Below, in pieces: positions 1-8,748 of a stretch of 64,000 bases of DNA. The notes under the pieces were generated by a model. The model was not told the origin of the DNA. It saw only the letters and a list, made by a program, of their open reading frames with translations, and did no database searches. The stretch is from Flavobacterium sp. LC2016-12 (GTDB lineage Bacteria; Bacteroidota; Bacteroidia; Flavobacteriales; Flavobacteriaceae). The stretch lies in contig NZ_JADKPT010000005.1 of NCBI RefSeq assembly GCF_015351595.1, positions 62,001-126,000 on the forward strand, written 5' to 3'. Numbering within the stretch: position 1 is the stretch's first letter; every line of letters starts with the position of its first letter. The translations under genes were made by a program, and so were the position numbers.

Positions 1-4
1 TTTA

Positions 5-81
5 ATCTCTACGAGATACTCCGTTAGGAGTTAGATATTGGTAGTAAACAATTATAGCTACTCTTTTTGTCCTGTAGGGAC
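5..81. repeat. cluster of three short hairpins in intergenic DNA
   Basis: Three small perfect or near-perfect inverted repeats lie close together: ATCTC-tac-GAGAT at 5-17, ACTCC-gtta-GGAGT at 18-31, and GTCC-tgtag-GGAC at 69-81. No reading frame explains them. The layout resembles the short palindromic interspersed sequences common between flavobacterial genes, but copy number elsewhere cannot be seen here. The rest of 1-144 holds nothing recognisable. Confidence 0.4.
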
Positions 82-149
82 TACATATATTTCCATTCTC
101 AATTAAAAAAGCCGAAAAGAAAATTAGAACTTCTTATTAACGGAGAGTC

Positions 150-260
150 GCGTGAGGGATAGGAGCTGGCTACCGAAGTAGCGTGGATAGCCCGACCGTA
201 TTTGCGAAAGGCGCACATAAGCGGCATGTAAAATAGCGCCTTTTGTAAATACGGTCACGC
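150..260 (+). ncRNA. candidate structured RNA or interspersed element with a three-way junction
   Basis: The segment folds into nested helices. A long arm pairs 194-213 with 237-256: 18 Watson-Crick pairs plus two G-U pairs (204/246, 206/244), capped by an inner ACAT/ATGT hairpin (215-218/226-229). A second hairpin pairs GCTAC (169-173) with GTAGC (178-182). GGG at 156-158 can pair with CCC at 191-193, and GCGTG at 150-154 with CACGC at 256-260 (C256 is shared with the long arm), closing a junction. The two imperfect positions are G-U on the plus strand but would be A-C mismatches on the minus strand, which favours a plus-strand RNA. Against that, the small hairpin would read as a cUUCGg tetraloop on the minus strand. 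It may be a known flavobacterial intergenic RNA or repeat family; I cannot name it with certainty. Confidence 0.5.
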
Positions 261-278
261 CCAGATTATAAAACAAGA

Positions 279-300
279 AAGCCTATTCAAACGAACAGGC
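279..300 (-). terminator. hairpin terminator of corA
   Basis: The inverted repeat GCCTATTC / GAACAGGC (281-288/293-300, one mismatch) is preceded on the plus strand by an A-rich run, which is a U-rich run in the minus-strand transcript. It lies just beyond the corA stop at 328. Confidence 0.5.
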
Positions 301-327
301 CTTATACTTTATTATTTCAATTTTTAA

Positions 328-1254
328 TCAAAACCATCTTCTTCTTTTGAAAAGAAACACTCCAAAAGCGGATAGCACGACAGAAACTAAAAGAAGAATC
401 CAAATGCCGTATTTGCTTTCTTCAAGACCATTTGGGACGTTCATTCCGTACAAACTGGCAATTAATGTCGGGATCATTAAAATAATAGAAATTGAAGTCA
501 TTTGCTTCATGATGTTATTCATATTATTCGAAATTACTGAGGCGTAAGCGTCCATCATTCCGGTCAGGATATTGCTGTAAATATTGGCCGTATCCTGTGC
601 CTGACTTAATTCGATTTCGACGTCTTCGAGCAAATCTAAATCATAATCTGCTTTATATGCTTTTAGATTTTTAATGCGTTGAAACAAAACATCGTTTGCT
701 TTTAGGGAAGTAATAAAAAATACTAAACATTTTTCGATTTGAAGCAGGGCTTGTAATTCTTCATTTTTAATGGATTTCTCCAAATTATCTTCGGCTAGTT
801 TTATTTTCTGATTAACTTGTTTTAGATACTTTAAGTACCAGACACTTGATGAAAGCAGTAATCTCAAAACCCAGTCGAGATTATCCTTCACCTGAATGTT
901 TTTACGTCTGGAATACAGCATAAAATCATATATAATTTCTGTTTTATAAAAAGTGATTGTCACACAAATATCACCTTTAAAAATTACGCCTAGCGGAATG
1001 GTCTGAAAAGGAAGTTTAATGTCATTACTTTTTATAGGAACACGCATGATGATCAGCGTCCAGCCGTCTTCGATTTCGATACGTGGTCTTTCATCGATAT
1101 CTTCGATATCATTGTAAAATGCTTCGGGAATTTGAAGTTCTTCGAGTAAATATTGTTTTTCTGCTTCTGAAGGATCTTCAATATTAATCCAGCAGTTTGG
1201 TGTCCATTTTGGTATTTCTAATAATCCGTTGTTGTTTGTGTAAAAGACTTTCAT
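328..1254 (-). CDS. corA: CorA-family magnesium/divalent cation transporter
   Basis: An inner-membrane Mg2+ (possibly Co2+/Ni2+) channel of the CorA/CorA-like family. The 308-residue protein has a long, charged, helical N-terminal cytoplasmic domain, then two C-terminal membrane segments. The family signature YGMN sits at about residues 269-272 between them, and the protein ends in a basic KRRRW tail typical of CorA. I start at the ATG at 1254 (MKVFYTNNNG...). The frame stays open to a TTG at 1296, but that would add 14 residues not expected for the family, and a -7 box lies upstream at 1361-1368. Monocistronic, with its own terminator. Confidence 0.9.
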   Translation of the reverse strand: MKVFYTNNNGLLEIPKWTPNCWINIEDPSEAEKQYLLEELQIPEAFYNDIEDIDERPRIEIEDGWTLIIMRVPIKSNDIKLPFQTIPLGVIFKGDICVTITFYKTEIIYDFMLYSRRKNIQVKDNLDWVLRLLLSSSVWYLKYLKQVNQKIKLAEDNLEKSIKNEELQALLQIEKCLVFFITSLKANDVLFQRIKNLKAYKADYDLDLLEDVEIELSQAQDTANIYSNILTGMMDAYASVISNNMNNIMKQMTSISIILMIPTLIASLYGMNVPNGLEESKYGIWILLLVSVVLSAFGVFLFKRRRWF

Positions 1255-1360
1255 TTCAAAATACAGGGTTTTATTGCAGCATTTTGAAATTTTCAAAAGC
1301 TACTTTAATTTAATACTAACGAATAATAATCGTCCATTGGAGAAGTTTTTTTAAGTGTGG

Positions 1361-1368
1361 CAAAAGTA
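1361..1368 (-). promoter_or_regulatory. putative -7 box for corA
   Basis: CAAAAGTA on the plus strand reads TACTTTTG on the minus strand, matching TAnnTTTG, about 107 nt before the corA ATG. No clear TTG was found at the -33 distance, so support is partial. Confidence 0.35.
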
Positions 1369-1421
1369 TCCTTTATTTTTAAAACCCGAAACTTTAAACT
1401 ATTAATTAAATATTAAAATGA

Positions 1422-1451
1422 AGAAAGCCTACTCTTTCGAATAGGCTTTCT
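1422..1451 (-). terminator. terminator of folD
   Basis: A perfect 10-bp inverted repeat AGAAAGCCTA / TAGGCTTTCT (1422-1431/1442-1451) lies 19 nt beyond the folD stop, with A-rich DNA on its left giving U-rich RNA on the minus strand. Confidence 0.65.
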
Positions 1452-1469
1452 GTTATTTTTTAAAACAAA

Positions 1470-2357
1470 TTATTTGTTTTTTGCGCTTCTCATTTTTCGT
1501 GCTAAAAGTGTATTTTTCAACAACATGGCAATTGTCATTGGTCCTACTCCACCTGGAACCGGCGTGATGAATGATGCTTTTTTGCTTACTCCGTCAAAAT
1601 CAACGTCACCTTTAATAACATATCCTTTGGCGTTTGATGCATCATCTACGCGAGTAATTCCAACGTCGATAATCACAACTCCGTCTTTAACCATATCTCC
1701 TTTTAAAAACTCAGGAACTCCTAAAGCAGTGATAATAATATCAGCATTTTTAGTGAATTCTGCTAAGTTTTTAGTTCGGCTGTGCGTCAAAGTAACTGTT
1801 GAGTCTCCTGGATTTCCTTTACGGCTCATTAAGATACTCATTGGACGTCCTACGATATGGCTTCTTCCGATAACTACTGTATGTTTTCCAGCAGTTTCTA
1901 CTTTGTAACGCTCTAACAATTCCATAATTCCGAATGGCGTTGCAGGAATGAAACTTTCCATTTCAAGTGCCATTCTTCCAAAGTTTGTTGGGTGGAATCC
2001 GTCAACATCTTTATCAGGATCAATTGCTAAAAGAATTTTTTGCTCATCGATATGTTTTGGTAAAGGCAACTGAACGATATATCCGTCAAGGTTATCATCT
2101 TCGTTTAACTCCTTAATTTTTGCTAATAAAGCTTCTTCAGTAATATCTTCAGGCAAAGCTACCAGCGTTGAATCGAAACCAATTTGCTGGCAAGATTTTA
2201 CTTTACTTCCTACGTAAGTTAAACTTGCTCCATTGCTCCCCACAATAACTGCTGCTAAATGAGGTACTTTTCCTCCTGCTGCTTTTATGGATTGAACTTC
2301 GGCTGCGATTTCGTTTTTAATGTCTTCTGCTGTTTTTTTACCGTCTAGTAGTTGCAT
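1470..2357 (-). CDS. folD: FolD: methylene-THF dehydrogenase / methenyl-THF cyclohydrolase
   Basis: Bifunctional one-carbon enzyme that interconverts 5,10-methylene-, methenyl- and 10-formyl-tetrahydrofolate with NADP(H); cytosolic. The 295-residue length is normal for the family. Diagnostic motifs are the YVGSK block (48-52) with the catalytic lysine at 52, VQLPLP (95-100), the nucleotide-binding GRSHIVGRP stretch near 165, and PGGVGPMT near the C-terminus. ATG start at 2357. It lies downstream of ffh in the same direction, with 128 nt of repeat-rich spacer. This folD-ffh order probably reflects local synteny, not shared function. Confidence 0.96.
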   Translation of the reverse strand: MQLLDGKKTAEDIKNEIAAEVQSIKAAGGKVPHLAAVIVGSNGASLTYVGSKVKSCQQIGFDSTLVALPEDITEEALLAKIKELNEDDNLDGYIVQLPLPKHIDEQKILLAIDPDKDVDGFHPTNFGRMALEMESFIPATPFGIMELLERYKVETAGKHTVVIGRSHIVGRPMSILMSRKGNPGDSTVTLTHSRTKNLAEFTKNADIIITALGVPEFLKGDMVKDGVVIIDVGITRVDDASNAKGYVIKGDVDFDGVSKKASFITPVPGGVGPMTIAMLLKNTLLARKMRSAKNK

Positions 2358-2378
2358 TGTGTTTTGTTATTTTTGTTT

Positions 2379-2478
2379 CAGGTTTAAAGTTTCAAGTTAA
2401 ACGAAACTCGTATTTACTATATTAAAAAAAGTTTCAAATTTCTGTTTCAAAACCTGAAACCTGAAACTTGAAACTTTT
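2379..2478. repeat. GTTTCAGG/GAAACTTGAAAC-type intergenic repeats
   Basis: The ffh-folD spacer contains AAAGTTTCAAGTT (2386-2398) and its exact reverse complement AACTTGAAACTTT (2465-2477), with further CAGGTTT/AAACCTGAAACC copies between. The two arms could pair over about 66 nt. It could be a recombination-prone simple repeat; I see no terminator-like T-run. Confidence 0.45.
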
Positions 2479-2485
2479 AATTTTA

Positions 2486-3838
2486 TTATCTCGGCATACC
2501 GCCTGGCATTCCTTTCATGCCTCCCATCATTTTCATCAGGTTTTTTCCGCCCGGACCTTGCATCATCTTCATCATTTTGCTCATTTGGTCGAATTGCTTC
2601 ATTAACTGATTTACTTGCTCGACTTTGGTTCCCGAACCTTTAGCGATTCTGGCTTTCCTTTTTACGTCGATAATGGCAGGTTTACTTCTTTCGATTGGCG
2701 TCATCGAGTGAATGATTGCTTCAATATGTTTGAAAGCATCATCTTCGATTTCTACATCTTTCATGGCTTTTGAAGCACCTGGTATCATTCCAACCAAGTC
2801 TTTCATATTACCCATTTTCTTTACTTGCTGAATTTGCGTTAAGAAATCATCAAAACCAAATTCGTTTTTAGCGATTTTCTTTTGAAGTTTTCTTGCTTCT
2901 TCTTCATCAAATTGCTCTTGCGCTCTTTCTACAAGGGACACAACGTCTCCCATACCAAGGATACGCTCGGCCATACGATCTGGATAGAAAACATCAATTG
3001 CTTCCATCTTCTCGCCTGTACCTACAAATTTGATTGGTTTGTTTACAACCGATTTAATCGAAATGGCAGCTCCACCACGAGTATCACCATCTAATTTCGT
3101 TAAGATAACTCCATCAAAATTTAAGATATCGTTGAAGGCTTTTGCAGTGTTTACAGCATCTTGTCCTGTCATGGCATCCACAACGAACAATGTTTCCTGA
3201 GGCTGAATTGCTTTATGAACACGAGCAATTTCATCCATCATTTCTTTGTCTACTGCTAAACGACCAGCCGTATCGACAATAACAACATTGAAACCGTTTG
3301 CTTTGGCATGTTTGATTGCGTTTTGAGCAATTTCAACAGGATTTTTATTTTCTGGTTCTGAGTAAACCTCAACACCTATTTGGTCTCCCACAACATGCAA
3401 CTGGTTAATCGCCGCAGGACGGTAGATATCACACGCTACAAGAAGTGGTTTTTTATTTTTCTTAGTTTTTAAGAAGTTGGCTAATTTTCCTGAGAAAGTT
3501 GTTTTACCAGAACCTTGCAATCCTGACATTAAGATCACAGATGGAGTTCCTGAAAGATTAATTCCGGCAACATCGCCACCCATTAATTCTGTCAACTCAT
3601 CTTTTACCAGCTTCACCAATAATTGTCCTGGCTGAAGCGTTGTTAAAACGTCCTGACCAATTGCTTTTTCTTTTACTTTGGTTGTAAAATCCTTTGCAAT
3701 TTTAAAGTTAACATCGGCGTCTAATAAGGCACGACGAACTTCTTTCAAGGTATCGGCAACGTTTACTTCTGTAATTTTACCGTGTCCTTTTAATATATGG
3801 AACGCTTTATCTAACTTATCACTTAAATTATCAAACAT
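2486..3838 (-). CDS. ffh: Ffh, signal recognition particle GTPase
   Basis: The SRP54 protein binds signal sequences and 4.5S RNA and delivers ribosomes to FtsY at the membrane. Domain order is standard: an N-terminal helical bundle (about 1-90), then the GTPase domain with P-loop GLQGSGKT (106-113), DTAGR near 190, TKLDGD near 247 and RGGAA, and finally a methionine-rich M domain ending in a Met/Gly-rich tail. Length 450 is typical. ATG start at 3838, preceded by a good -33/-7 promoter (3861-3891). Confidence 0.97.
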   Translation of the reverse strand: MFDNLSDKLDKAFHILKGHGKITEVNVADTLKEVRRALLDADVNFKIAKDFTTKVKEKAIGQDVLTTLQPGQLLVKLVKDELTELMGGDVAGINLSGTPSVILMSGLQGSGKTTFSGKLANFLKTKKNKKPLLVACDIYRPAAINQLHVVGDQIGVEVYSEPENKNPVEIAQNAIKHAKANGFNVVIVDTAGRLAVDKEMMDEIARVHKAIQPQETLFVVDAMTGQDAVNTAKAFNDILNFDGVILTKLDGDTRGGAAISIKSVVNKPIKFVGTGEKMEAIDVFYPDRMAERILGMGDVVSLVERAQEQFDEEEARKLQKKIAKNEFGFDDFLTQIQQVKKMGNMKDLVGMIPGASKAMKDVEIEDDAFKHIEAIIHSMTPIERSKPAIIDVKRKARIAKGSGTKVEQVNQLMKQFDQMSKMMKMMQGPGGKNLMKMMGGMKGMPGGMPR

Positions 3839-3860
3839 ACTATTTTCTTTATTTGAAGTG

Positions 3861-3891
3861 CAAAGATAATCTAATTAGATATTTCAGGCAA
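3861..3891 (-). promoter_or_regulatory. promoter of ffh
   Basis: On the minus strand TTG (plus 3889-3891), a 20-nt spacer and TATCTTTG (plus 3861-3868) match the TTG-N19ish-TAnnTTTG consensus of Bacteroidota, 22 nt before the ffh ATG. Confidence 0.6.
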
Positions 3892-3913
3892 TTTTTATTT
3901 AGCTGCATTTAAC

Positions 3914-4062
3914 CGCAAGGTTCGCAAAGATCTACGCAAGGTTCGCAATGTTTTTTTGCTCGCAAAGTCGCGAAGCCGCAAAGCTTTATTTATTTAAGTA
4001 ACTGAATGTTTTTGCTCTAAAAATAACGAAGTCGCAAAGAATATAAAAACTTTGCGACTTCG
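3914..4062. repeat. CGCAAAG-type repeats and a 13-bp palindrome
   Basis: CGCAAGGTTCGCAA occurs twice (3914-3927 and 3935-3948, 21-nt period), followed by more CGCAAAG-like units. A perfect 13-bp inverted repeat CGAAGTCGCAAAG / CTTTGCGACTTCG (4027-4039/4050-4062) sits 27 nt past the end of the MBOAT gene and may end that operon's transcript, although no clear T-run is present. Confidence 0.55.
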
Positions 4063-4088
4063 CGTCTTTGCGAGATTAATTCATAAGC

Positions 4089-5768
4089 TTAGAACTGGAA
4101 GTAGATAAACGGCTGTGAGCCTGCTACTGCTGTTGCGTACACGATCCAGTAAACGAATCCCAGGATAACTGCTTTTAAAAGTAATGGAGTTCTGTCGAAA
4201 ACGAATTTCATTTTGTCTGTAACAACTTCTGGTAAGAAATGCCAAACATAACCGAACAACATTAATAAAAATACATTTTTATATCCTAAAACTATGGCTT
4301 TCCAATTTTCTGGTTCGAAAGTTAACTGACCGATATTATTGATTACCTGCAAGGCTGTTTCGAAATCTCTGGCTCGGAAAAAGATCCAGCAGAAAACTAC
4401 GAAGTGGAATGTAATTACGATCGAAAAGAATTTCCATAACCAACTTGGGCCTTCTTTTTTGGAAGGAAAAAGTTCCATGAAAATTTTATGAACTGCCAAA
4501 GCTAATCCGTGAAGTGCTCCCCACACGATAAATTGCGCTCCTGCTCCGTGCCACAATCCTCCTAAAAGCATTGTTGTAAACAAATTGAAATTGGTCACCA
4601 GCGTTTGGTTTTTCTTCTTTGAAAGCAAAAAGGAAAGGCAAAAAACAATAATTGACCCTATACCAATTGCTAACGGAATAAAGCTTTCATTAACATTTGA
4701 GATTCCCCAAAGCAATAATCCGAAGAAGAATAAACTTGGAAACAAATATCCTGCAAATGAACCTTTTCTGTTTCCTCCAATAGAGATATACAGGAAATCT
4801 TTCAGCCAGGTTGATAATGAAATATGCCATCTTCTCCAGAAATCAGTAATCGACACCGATTTATAAGGCGTTCTAAAGTTGGCCGGTAATTTGAATCCCA
4901 ACAATAAAGCGATTCCGATTGCCATATCTGAATATCCTGAAAAGTCGCAATAAATTTGGATGGCGTATCCGTAAGATGCCATTAAATTTTCGAATGAGGT
5001 ATAACTCATCGGCGTATCAAAAACACGGTCTACGAAGTTTATTGAGATGTAATTTGAAATTACTGTTTTCTTGATCAATCCACCAATAATCAAAAATAAA
5101 GCATTGTTTACATCTTGCTTAGTCAGATTTAATTTTTGATAAATCTGAGGAAGAAAATCTTTTGCACGTACGATTGGTCCGGCAACTAATTGCGGGAAAA
5201 ACGAAACGAAAAACAGGTATTCAATATAATTTTTTGTTGGTTTGATTTCTTCCCTGTAAATCTCAATAATATAACTCATCGACTGAAAAGTATAAAACGA
5301 AATTCCGACAGGAAGGAAAATATTGTGAAGTGCAAAATGACCGCTAAACATATCGTTGTAGGTCACGATCATAAAGTTCATGTATTTAAAATACCCCAGC
5401 AATCCTAAATTCAGGATCACGCTTATTACCAAATAGATTTTTTTCGTACTGTCTTTTGCTGTGTTGTAAATAATCTGACTCAGACCATAATCGACTACAG
5501 AGGAAAGCAATAAGAGTAAAAAGTAAATTCCGCTTGACTTATAATAAAAGAAGAGCGAGAAAAGAATAACGTACGTTAATCTCAAATAAAATGTTTTGCG
5601 TAAAAAGCCATACACAAAATAAAAAACCAGAAATAATCCCAGAAATAAACCGGTATTAAATAATAATTTTTCGTCTGGATTATAAATAAACCAGCTTTTA
5701 GCCTGCTCTAAAGTAACTTCCCCAAAGTTTTGAACAAACCAATTATTTATGCTATCAATTGTAATCAA
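4089..5768 (-). CDS. MBOAT-family O-acyltransferase (AlgI/PatA/DltB-like)
   Basis: Polytopic membrane protein of 559 residues expected to move an acyl (probably acetyl) group across the inner membrane for transfer to a cell-surface glycan. Family features visible are the many hydrophobic segments, the conserved DFWRRWHISLSTWLKDF block (309-325, His315) and the second block LLGGLWHGAG with the conserved MBOAT histidine at 407. A hydrophobic insert lies between about 340 and 400. The start must be non-ATG: the frame closes just upstream and the first usable codon is TTG at 5768, one nucleotide after the stop of the upstream SGNH gene, so translation is probably coupled. It is the last gene of a three-gene operon with two SGNH hydrolases, the pairing expected for O-acetylation systems. 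The acceptor (peptidoglycan or exopolysaccharide) is not shown by the sequence. Confidence 0.88.
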   Translation of the reverse strand: MITIDSINNWFVQNFGEVTLEQAKSWFIYNPDEKLLFNTGLFLGLFLVFYFVYGFLRKTFYLRLTYVILFSLFFYYKSSGIYFLLLLLSSVVDYGLSQIIYNTAKDSTKKIYLVISVILNLGLLGYFKYMNFMIVTYNDMFSGHFALHNIFLPVGISFYTFQSMSYIIEIYREEIKPTKNYIEYLFFVSFFPQLVAGPIVRAKDFLPQIYQKLNLTKQDVNNALFLIIGGLIKKTVISNYISINFVDRVFDTPMSYTSFENLMASYGYAIQIYCDFSGYSDMAIGIALLLGFKLPANFRTPYKSVSITDFWRRWHISLSTWLKDFLYISIGGNRKGSFAGYLFPSLFFFGLLLWGISNVNESFIPLAIGIGSIIVFCLSFLLSKKKNQTLVTNFNLFTTMLLGGLWHGAGAQFIVWGALHGLALAVHKIFMELFPSKKEGPSWLWKFFSIVITFHFVVFCWIFFRARDFETALQVINNIGQLTFEPENWKAIVLGYKNVFLLMLFGYVWHFLPEVVTDKMKFVFDRTPLLLKAVILGFVYWIVYATAVAGSQPFIYFQF

Positions 5769-5769
5769 C

Positions 5770-7191
5770 TTAATTTTTTAATTTAAAATTATCGTATGCT
5801 TTTAAAAACGCCTGTGTAAATAAGTTTCCTTGTTTTTCGTATCCTTTTTTAGAATAATGAACATAGTCCGGACCAATTAATTTTTCTGCTTTTAATTTTC
5901 GGACACCTTCCATTCCTCCAAATTCTTCATATAAATCCCAAACGGCGAAACCATCTTCTTTTGCAATTCCGAGGATGCTTTTTGCATAATCATGAACATA
6001 AATATTAGGTCTTCTTGCTTTAAGGAAAGAAGGCGGCGGTGTCATAACAATTATCGGAACATTTATATTTTGATCCTTTATGTTTTTTATAAACTGGCGC
6101 AGTTCTTTAATGTAAGCCGAAGCTTCCATGTGATCGTAGCTTTCATTTGTTCCTAAAGAAAAAATCAGTACGTCAGGATGCAACGCTTTTAACTGTTCAA
6201 AAAACAACGGATATTTATTATAATCTGAAAATTTGGCTCCGTTTACTCCAATGCTGCTATAAAGTATTCCTGGCGCATCTTTTTCTAAAACAATTCCGTT
6301 TAGCTCAAATTTAGAAGCGTCTTTGTTCGGAATCAGGAAGATTTTATCTAATGCCTTTTCAGCATTATAATAATGACAAAATGAATCTGATTCAATATCT
6401 AAAGAAACAAAAGCTGAACTCTTGATTGCTTTAGGTTTTGTTTCGTTCGTTGGAATTTTCAATGTTCTTCCAGCACGAATATTATTGGATTTCAAACTAT
6501 TTGCTTTCTTAATATCAGCAACCGAAATATTGTATTTATCGGCGATCGTTGAAATTGCTTCTCCTTTTTTTATTTTGTGTGTAATTACCTTTCGTTCTGT
6601 CGACTGAATAATATTGGTTTGAGATGATGTTGCCAAATCAAACATATTCTGGTTTTGAGGCGTAATAATCTTAATTGTATTGAACTTATAAGCAGGATCT
6701 TTCACATTCAGTTCCACTGCAAATCCGCCATTATCTCTCCAAAGTCCTATTCCGCTTAAGCCGACAGGATAATTTTTGTGCGGATGAATGTTTCGATAAC
6801 TTTCCCATGTTCTGTTCGAACGAAAACGTTCATTATAAGATCCATTTGTTTTAGCTAATTGATATGGAAAAACCAAACCTCGTCCCGCATTTCCAAATCG
6901 TTGTTGCAGGTTTTTTCTAATTTCATTGGTCATTAAATCACCCTGAATATGAGAATCACCAATATGAACCATATTTATCTTCTGACTTTTCTGACTATCA
7001 TTTTCATTTAATTTCTTAAAAATGCTTTCCAATGCTTTTGCGTTATAGATCTTATCGTCAGAAAAAGAATCAACTGTGGTTGTATCTATTTTACTACTCA
7101 TAGGCTTAGTGATTGGAAGTGGAGCTGTCTTTTGCACTTTATTATTTGCAGATAAAAAAAGACAACAAAAGAAAATAATTAGTTTATTCAT
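5770..7191 (-). CDS. exported SGNH/GDSL hydrolase with internal LysM domain
   Basis: 473-residue exported protein; the N-terminus MNKLIIFFCCLFLSA looks like a signal peptide or anchor. The SGNH blocks are present: GDSHIQGD (78-85, nucleophile Ser80), SLGTNES (345-351) and DYVH (442-445) carrying the Asp-His pair. A LysM module (about 202-247, KKGEAISTIADKYNIS...) is inserted between the first and later catalytic blocks instead of at an end, which is unusual. LysM binds N-acetylglucosamine glycans, which points to peptidoglycan. The gene overlaps the upstream SGNH gene by 8 nt and precedes the MBOAT gene by 1 nt. The likely role is acetyltransferase or esterase partner of the MBOAT protein (like PatB/AlgJ/X); that role is inferred. 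Confidence 0.85.
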   Translation of the reverse strand: MNKLIIFFCCLFLSANNKVQKTAPLPITKPMSSKIDTTTVDSFSDDKIYNAKALESIFKKLNENDSQKSQKINMVHIGDSHIQGDLMTNEIRKNLQQRFGNAGRGLVFPYQLAKTNGSYNERFRSNRTWESYRNIHPHKNYPVGLSGIGLWRDNGGFAVELNVKDPAYKFNTIKIITPQNQNMFDLATSSQTNIIQSTERKVITHKIKKGEAISTIADKYNISVADIKKANSLKSNNIRAGRTLKIPTNETKPKAIKSSAFVSLDIESDSFCHYYNAEKALDKIFLIPNKDASKFELNGIVLEKDAPGILYSSIGVNGAKFSDYNKYPLFFEQLKALHPDVLIFSLGTNESYDHMEASAYIKELRQFIKNIKDQNINVPIIVMTPPPSFLKARRPNIYVHDYAKSILGIAKEDGFAVWDLYEEFGGMEGVRKLKAEKLIGPDYVHYSKKGYEKQGNLFTQAFLKAYDNFKLKN

Positions 7192-8668
7192 TTACACTAT
7201 CTTTTATTACAGAAACCGAGTCTGTGTTTGTTTTTCGTGCGGCCCTTTGCTGACGGGAAACAACATCACGTTTCTCTCGCAATACTTTATATTCCTCGTA
7301 ACCTTTATTCAACTGGTCGTATAATAATCTTCCGATTGCTTTTGCTCCTCGCTGATTAAAATGCGTATAATCTTTATTGGCTCTTGCCGGCGTTTCATCA
7401 GCCCATTTTACCATTGATCCGTCTCCTCCCATTAAAGTGTATAAGTTGACAAATCCGGATTCTGATTCTAAGGCATATCTTTTTTGCGCTTTCATTAAAG
7501 GAACAACAGCTGAGTCGGTTTTCATTTCTAAATCGTATTTCGTTGATTTATCAGCAGTCGAAACAATTAGAATTGAAACTCCCGGAAAAGATTCTTTTAT
7601 TTTATTCACGGCTTTTTTCATTCCTTTTTCATACCAATAGTAACTTTTAGTACCATAATTCAACACGTTAGTTCCGTAATGCAACACAACCAAATCGTAC
7701 TTTAAATTCTTATTAAAAGCTCTCATTACATCAGCATCAAACATTGAAATTGGCAAACCGGAATTTCCTCTTTGCGAAAAATTATCTACGTGAACTCCGC
7801 TTCCGTTATCGAAATTGAAACCGTAAATCGGAATAGAATCGGCATGGACAAAATTAGCTTTGAATGCTTTTATACTTCCTGAAGTTACTTTTAAGCTGTT
7901 AACCAAATTACTTGGAACAAGATTTTTTCGAAGTGTATCTTTTCCAATGATAAAGTTTACATTTCCTCTTTTGGCAGATTTTCCGTAAAACAATACCGGA
8001 TTATCTAAAGTCGTTGAATATTTGTTCGTTCCGGCTTCGTATTGAACCCAGGTTGGATTGGTTTTATCATTTGCAAAAAATACGTGACCGTTTACTCCAA
8101 AAGGGCTTAGTGGTCTTTTTACGTTTAAATAGGATTGCGTTTTCCAGTTTTTAGAATAAACCGATTTTACAGAACCTCTGGACGCTGCAGATTCTGAAGT
8201 AATGGATACAAACCCTACTCCATTTCCTCCAAAACGTTCCTGATAATTGGTTCTTACATCTTGCACAATTAAATCACCATCGGTCATAGAATCACCATAA
8301 TAAGCTATTCGTACTTTAGACTGTGGATTTTTTTCAAGTTGATATAACTTTTCGTAAAAAGAAACCAGATATTGAAATCCTTTATAGTTTTCGAAAGTTT
8401 CTGATGGAAATTCAATTCCTTCGGTATCTTCAAAAACAATTTCCTGTTGCGCTTCCTCTTGTTCCGCCTGAGCAATGCTGTCGTTTTCCAAAGACAATGA
8501 GTCATTAGCAACCGACTCCAAAAGCATACTATCGATTAATACATTTTTAGAATCTATTTTACTATCCGAAAAGATTTTGTTCGGTAAAACTTGTTTGAAT
8601 CCAATAAAGGCGATGAATGCCAGTGCGACAATTGCGAAAGACTGAAAAAAATAGGATTTTGTATTCAC
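7184..8668 (-). CDS. membrane-anchored SGNH/GDSL hydrolase
   Basis: 494 residues: an N-terminal transmembrane anchor (about 9-27), a Ser/Glu-rich linker (about 40-90), then an SGNH fold with YYGDSMTDGD (nucleophile Ser127), LHYGTN near 330 and a C-terminal DYTHFNQRGA carrying the Asp-His pair. It probably acts in the periplasm on acetylated glycans. The frame is closed by a stop immediately upstream, so the start is GTG at 8668. It is the first gene of the SGNH-SGNH/LysM-MBOAT operon, behind a near-consensus promoter. Whether it transfers or removes acetyl groups cannot be told from sequence. Confidence 0.83.
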   Translation of the reverse strand: MNTKSYFFQSFAIVALAFIAFIGFKQVLPNKIFSDSKIDSKNVLIDSMLLESVANDSLSLENDSIAQAEQEEAQQEIVFEDTEGIEFPSETFENYKGFQYLVSFYEKLYQLEKNPQSKVRIAYYGDSMTDGDLIVQDVRTNYQERFGGNGVGFVSITSESAASRGSVKSVYSKNWKTQSYLNVKRPLSPFGVNGHVFFANDKTNPTWVQYEAGTNKYSTTLDNPVLFYGKSAKRGNVNFIIGKDTLRKNLVPSNLVNSLKVTSGSIKAFKANFVHADSIPIYGFNFDNGSGVHVDNFSQRGNSGLPISMFDADVMRAFNKNLKYDLVVLHYGTNVLNYGTKSYYWYEKGMKKAVNKIKESFPGVSILIVSTADKSTKYDLEMKTDSAVVPLMKAQKRYALESESGFVNLYTLMGGDGSMVKWADETPARANKDYTHFNQRGAKAIGRLLYDQLNKGYEEYKVLREKRDVVSRQQRAARKTNTDSVSVIKDSVNE

Positions 8669-8748
8669 TTATTACTTATAATTTGAAGAATGGCTTGGAC
8701 TGAAATTCATTAAAATTTCCTGTTAATTCCATATTAAAAAAACATGTG

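Noticed and set aside
1255..1296. Extended CorA starting at a TTG
   Set aside because: A family-typical N-terminus begins at the ATG 1254; the extension has no clear role.
2882..3094. Antisense frames inside ffh, folD and similar genes
   Set aside because: They are overlapping shadows of strong, well-motified genes without promoter or codon support.
3914..4062. CRISPR array
   Set aside because: Repeats are only two direct copies of 14 nt with a 7-nt gap; no regular spacers or cas genes.
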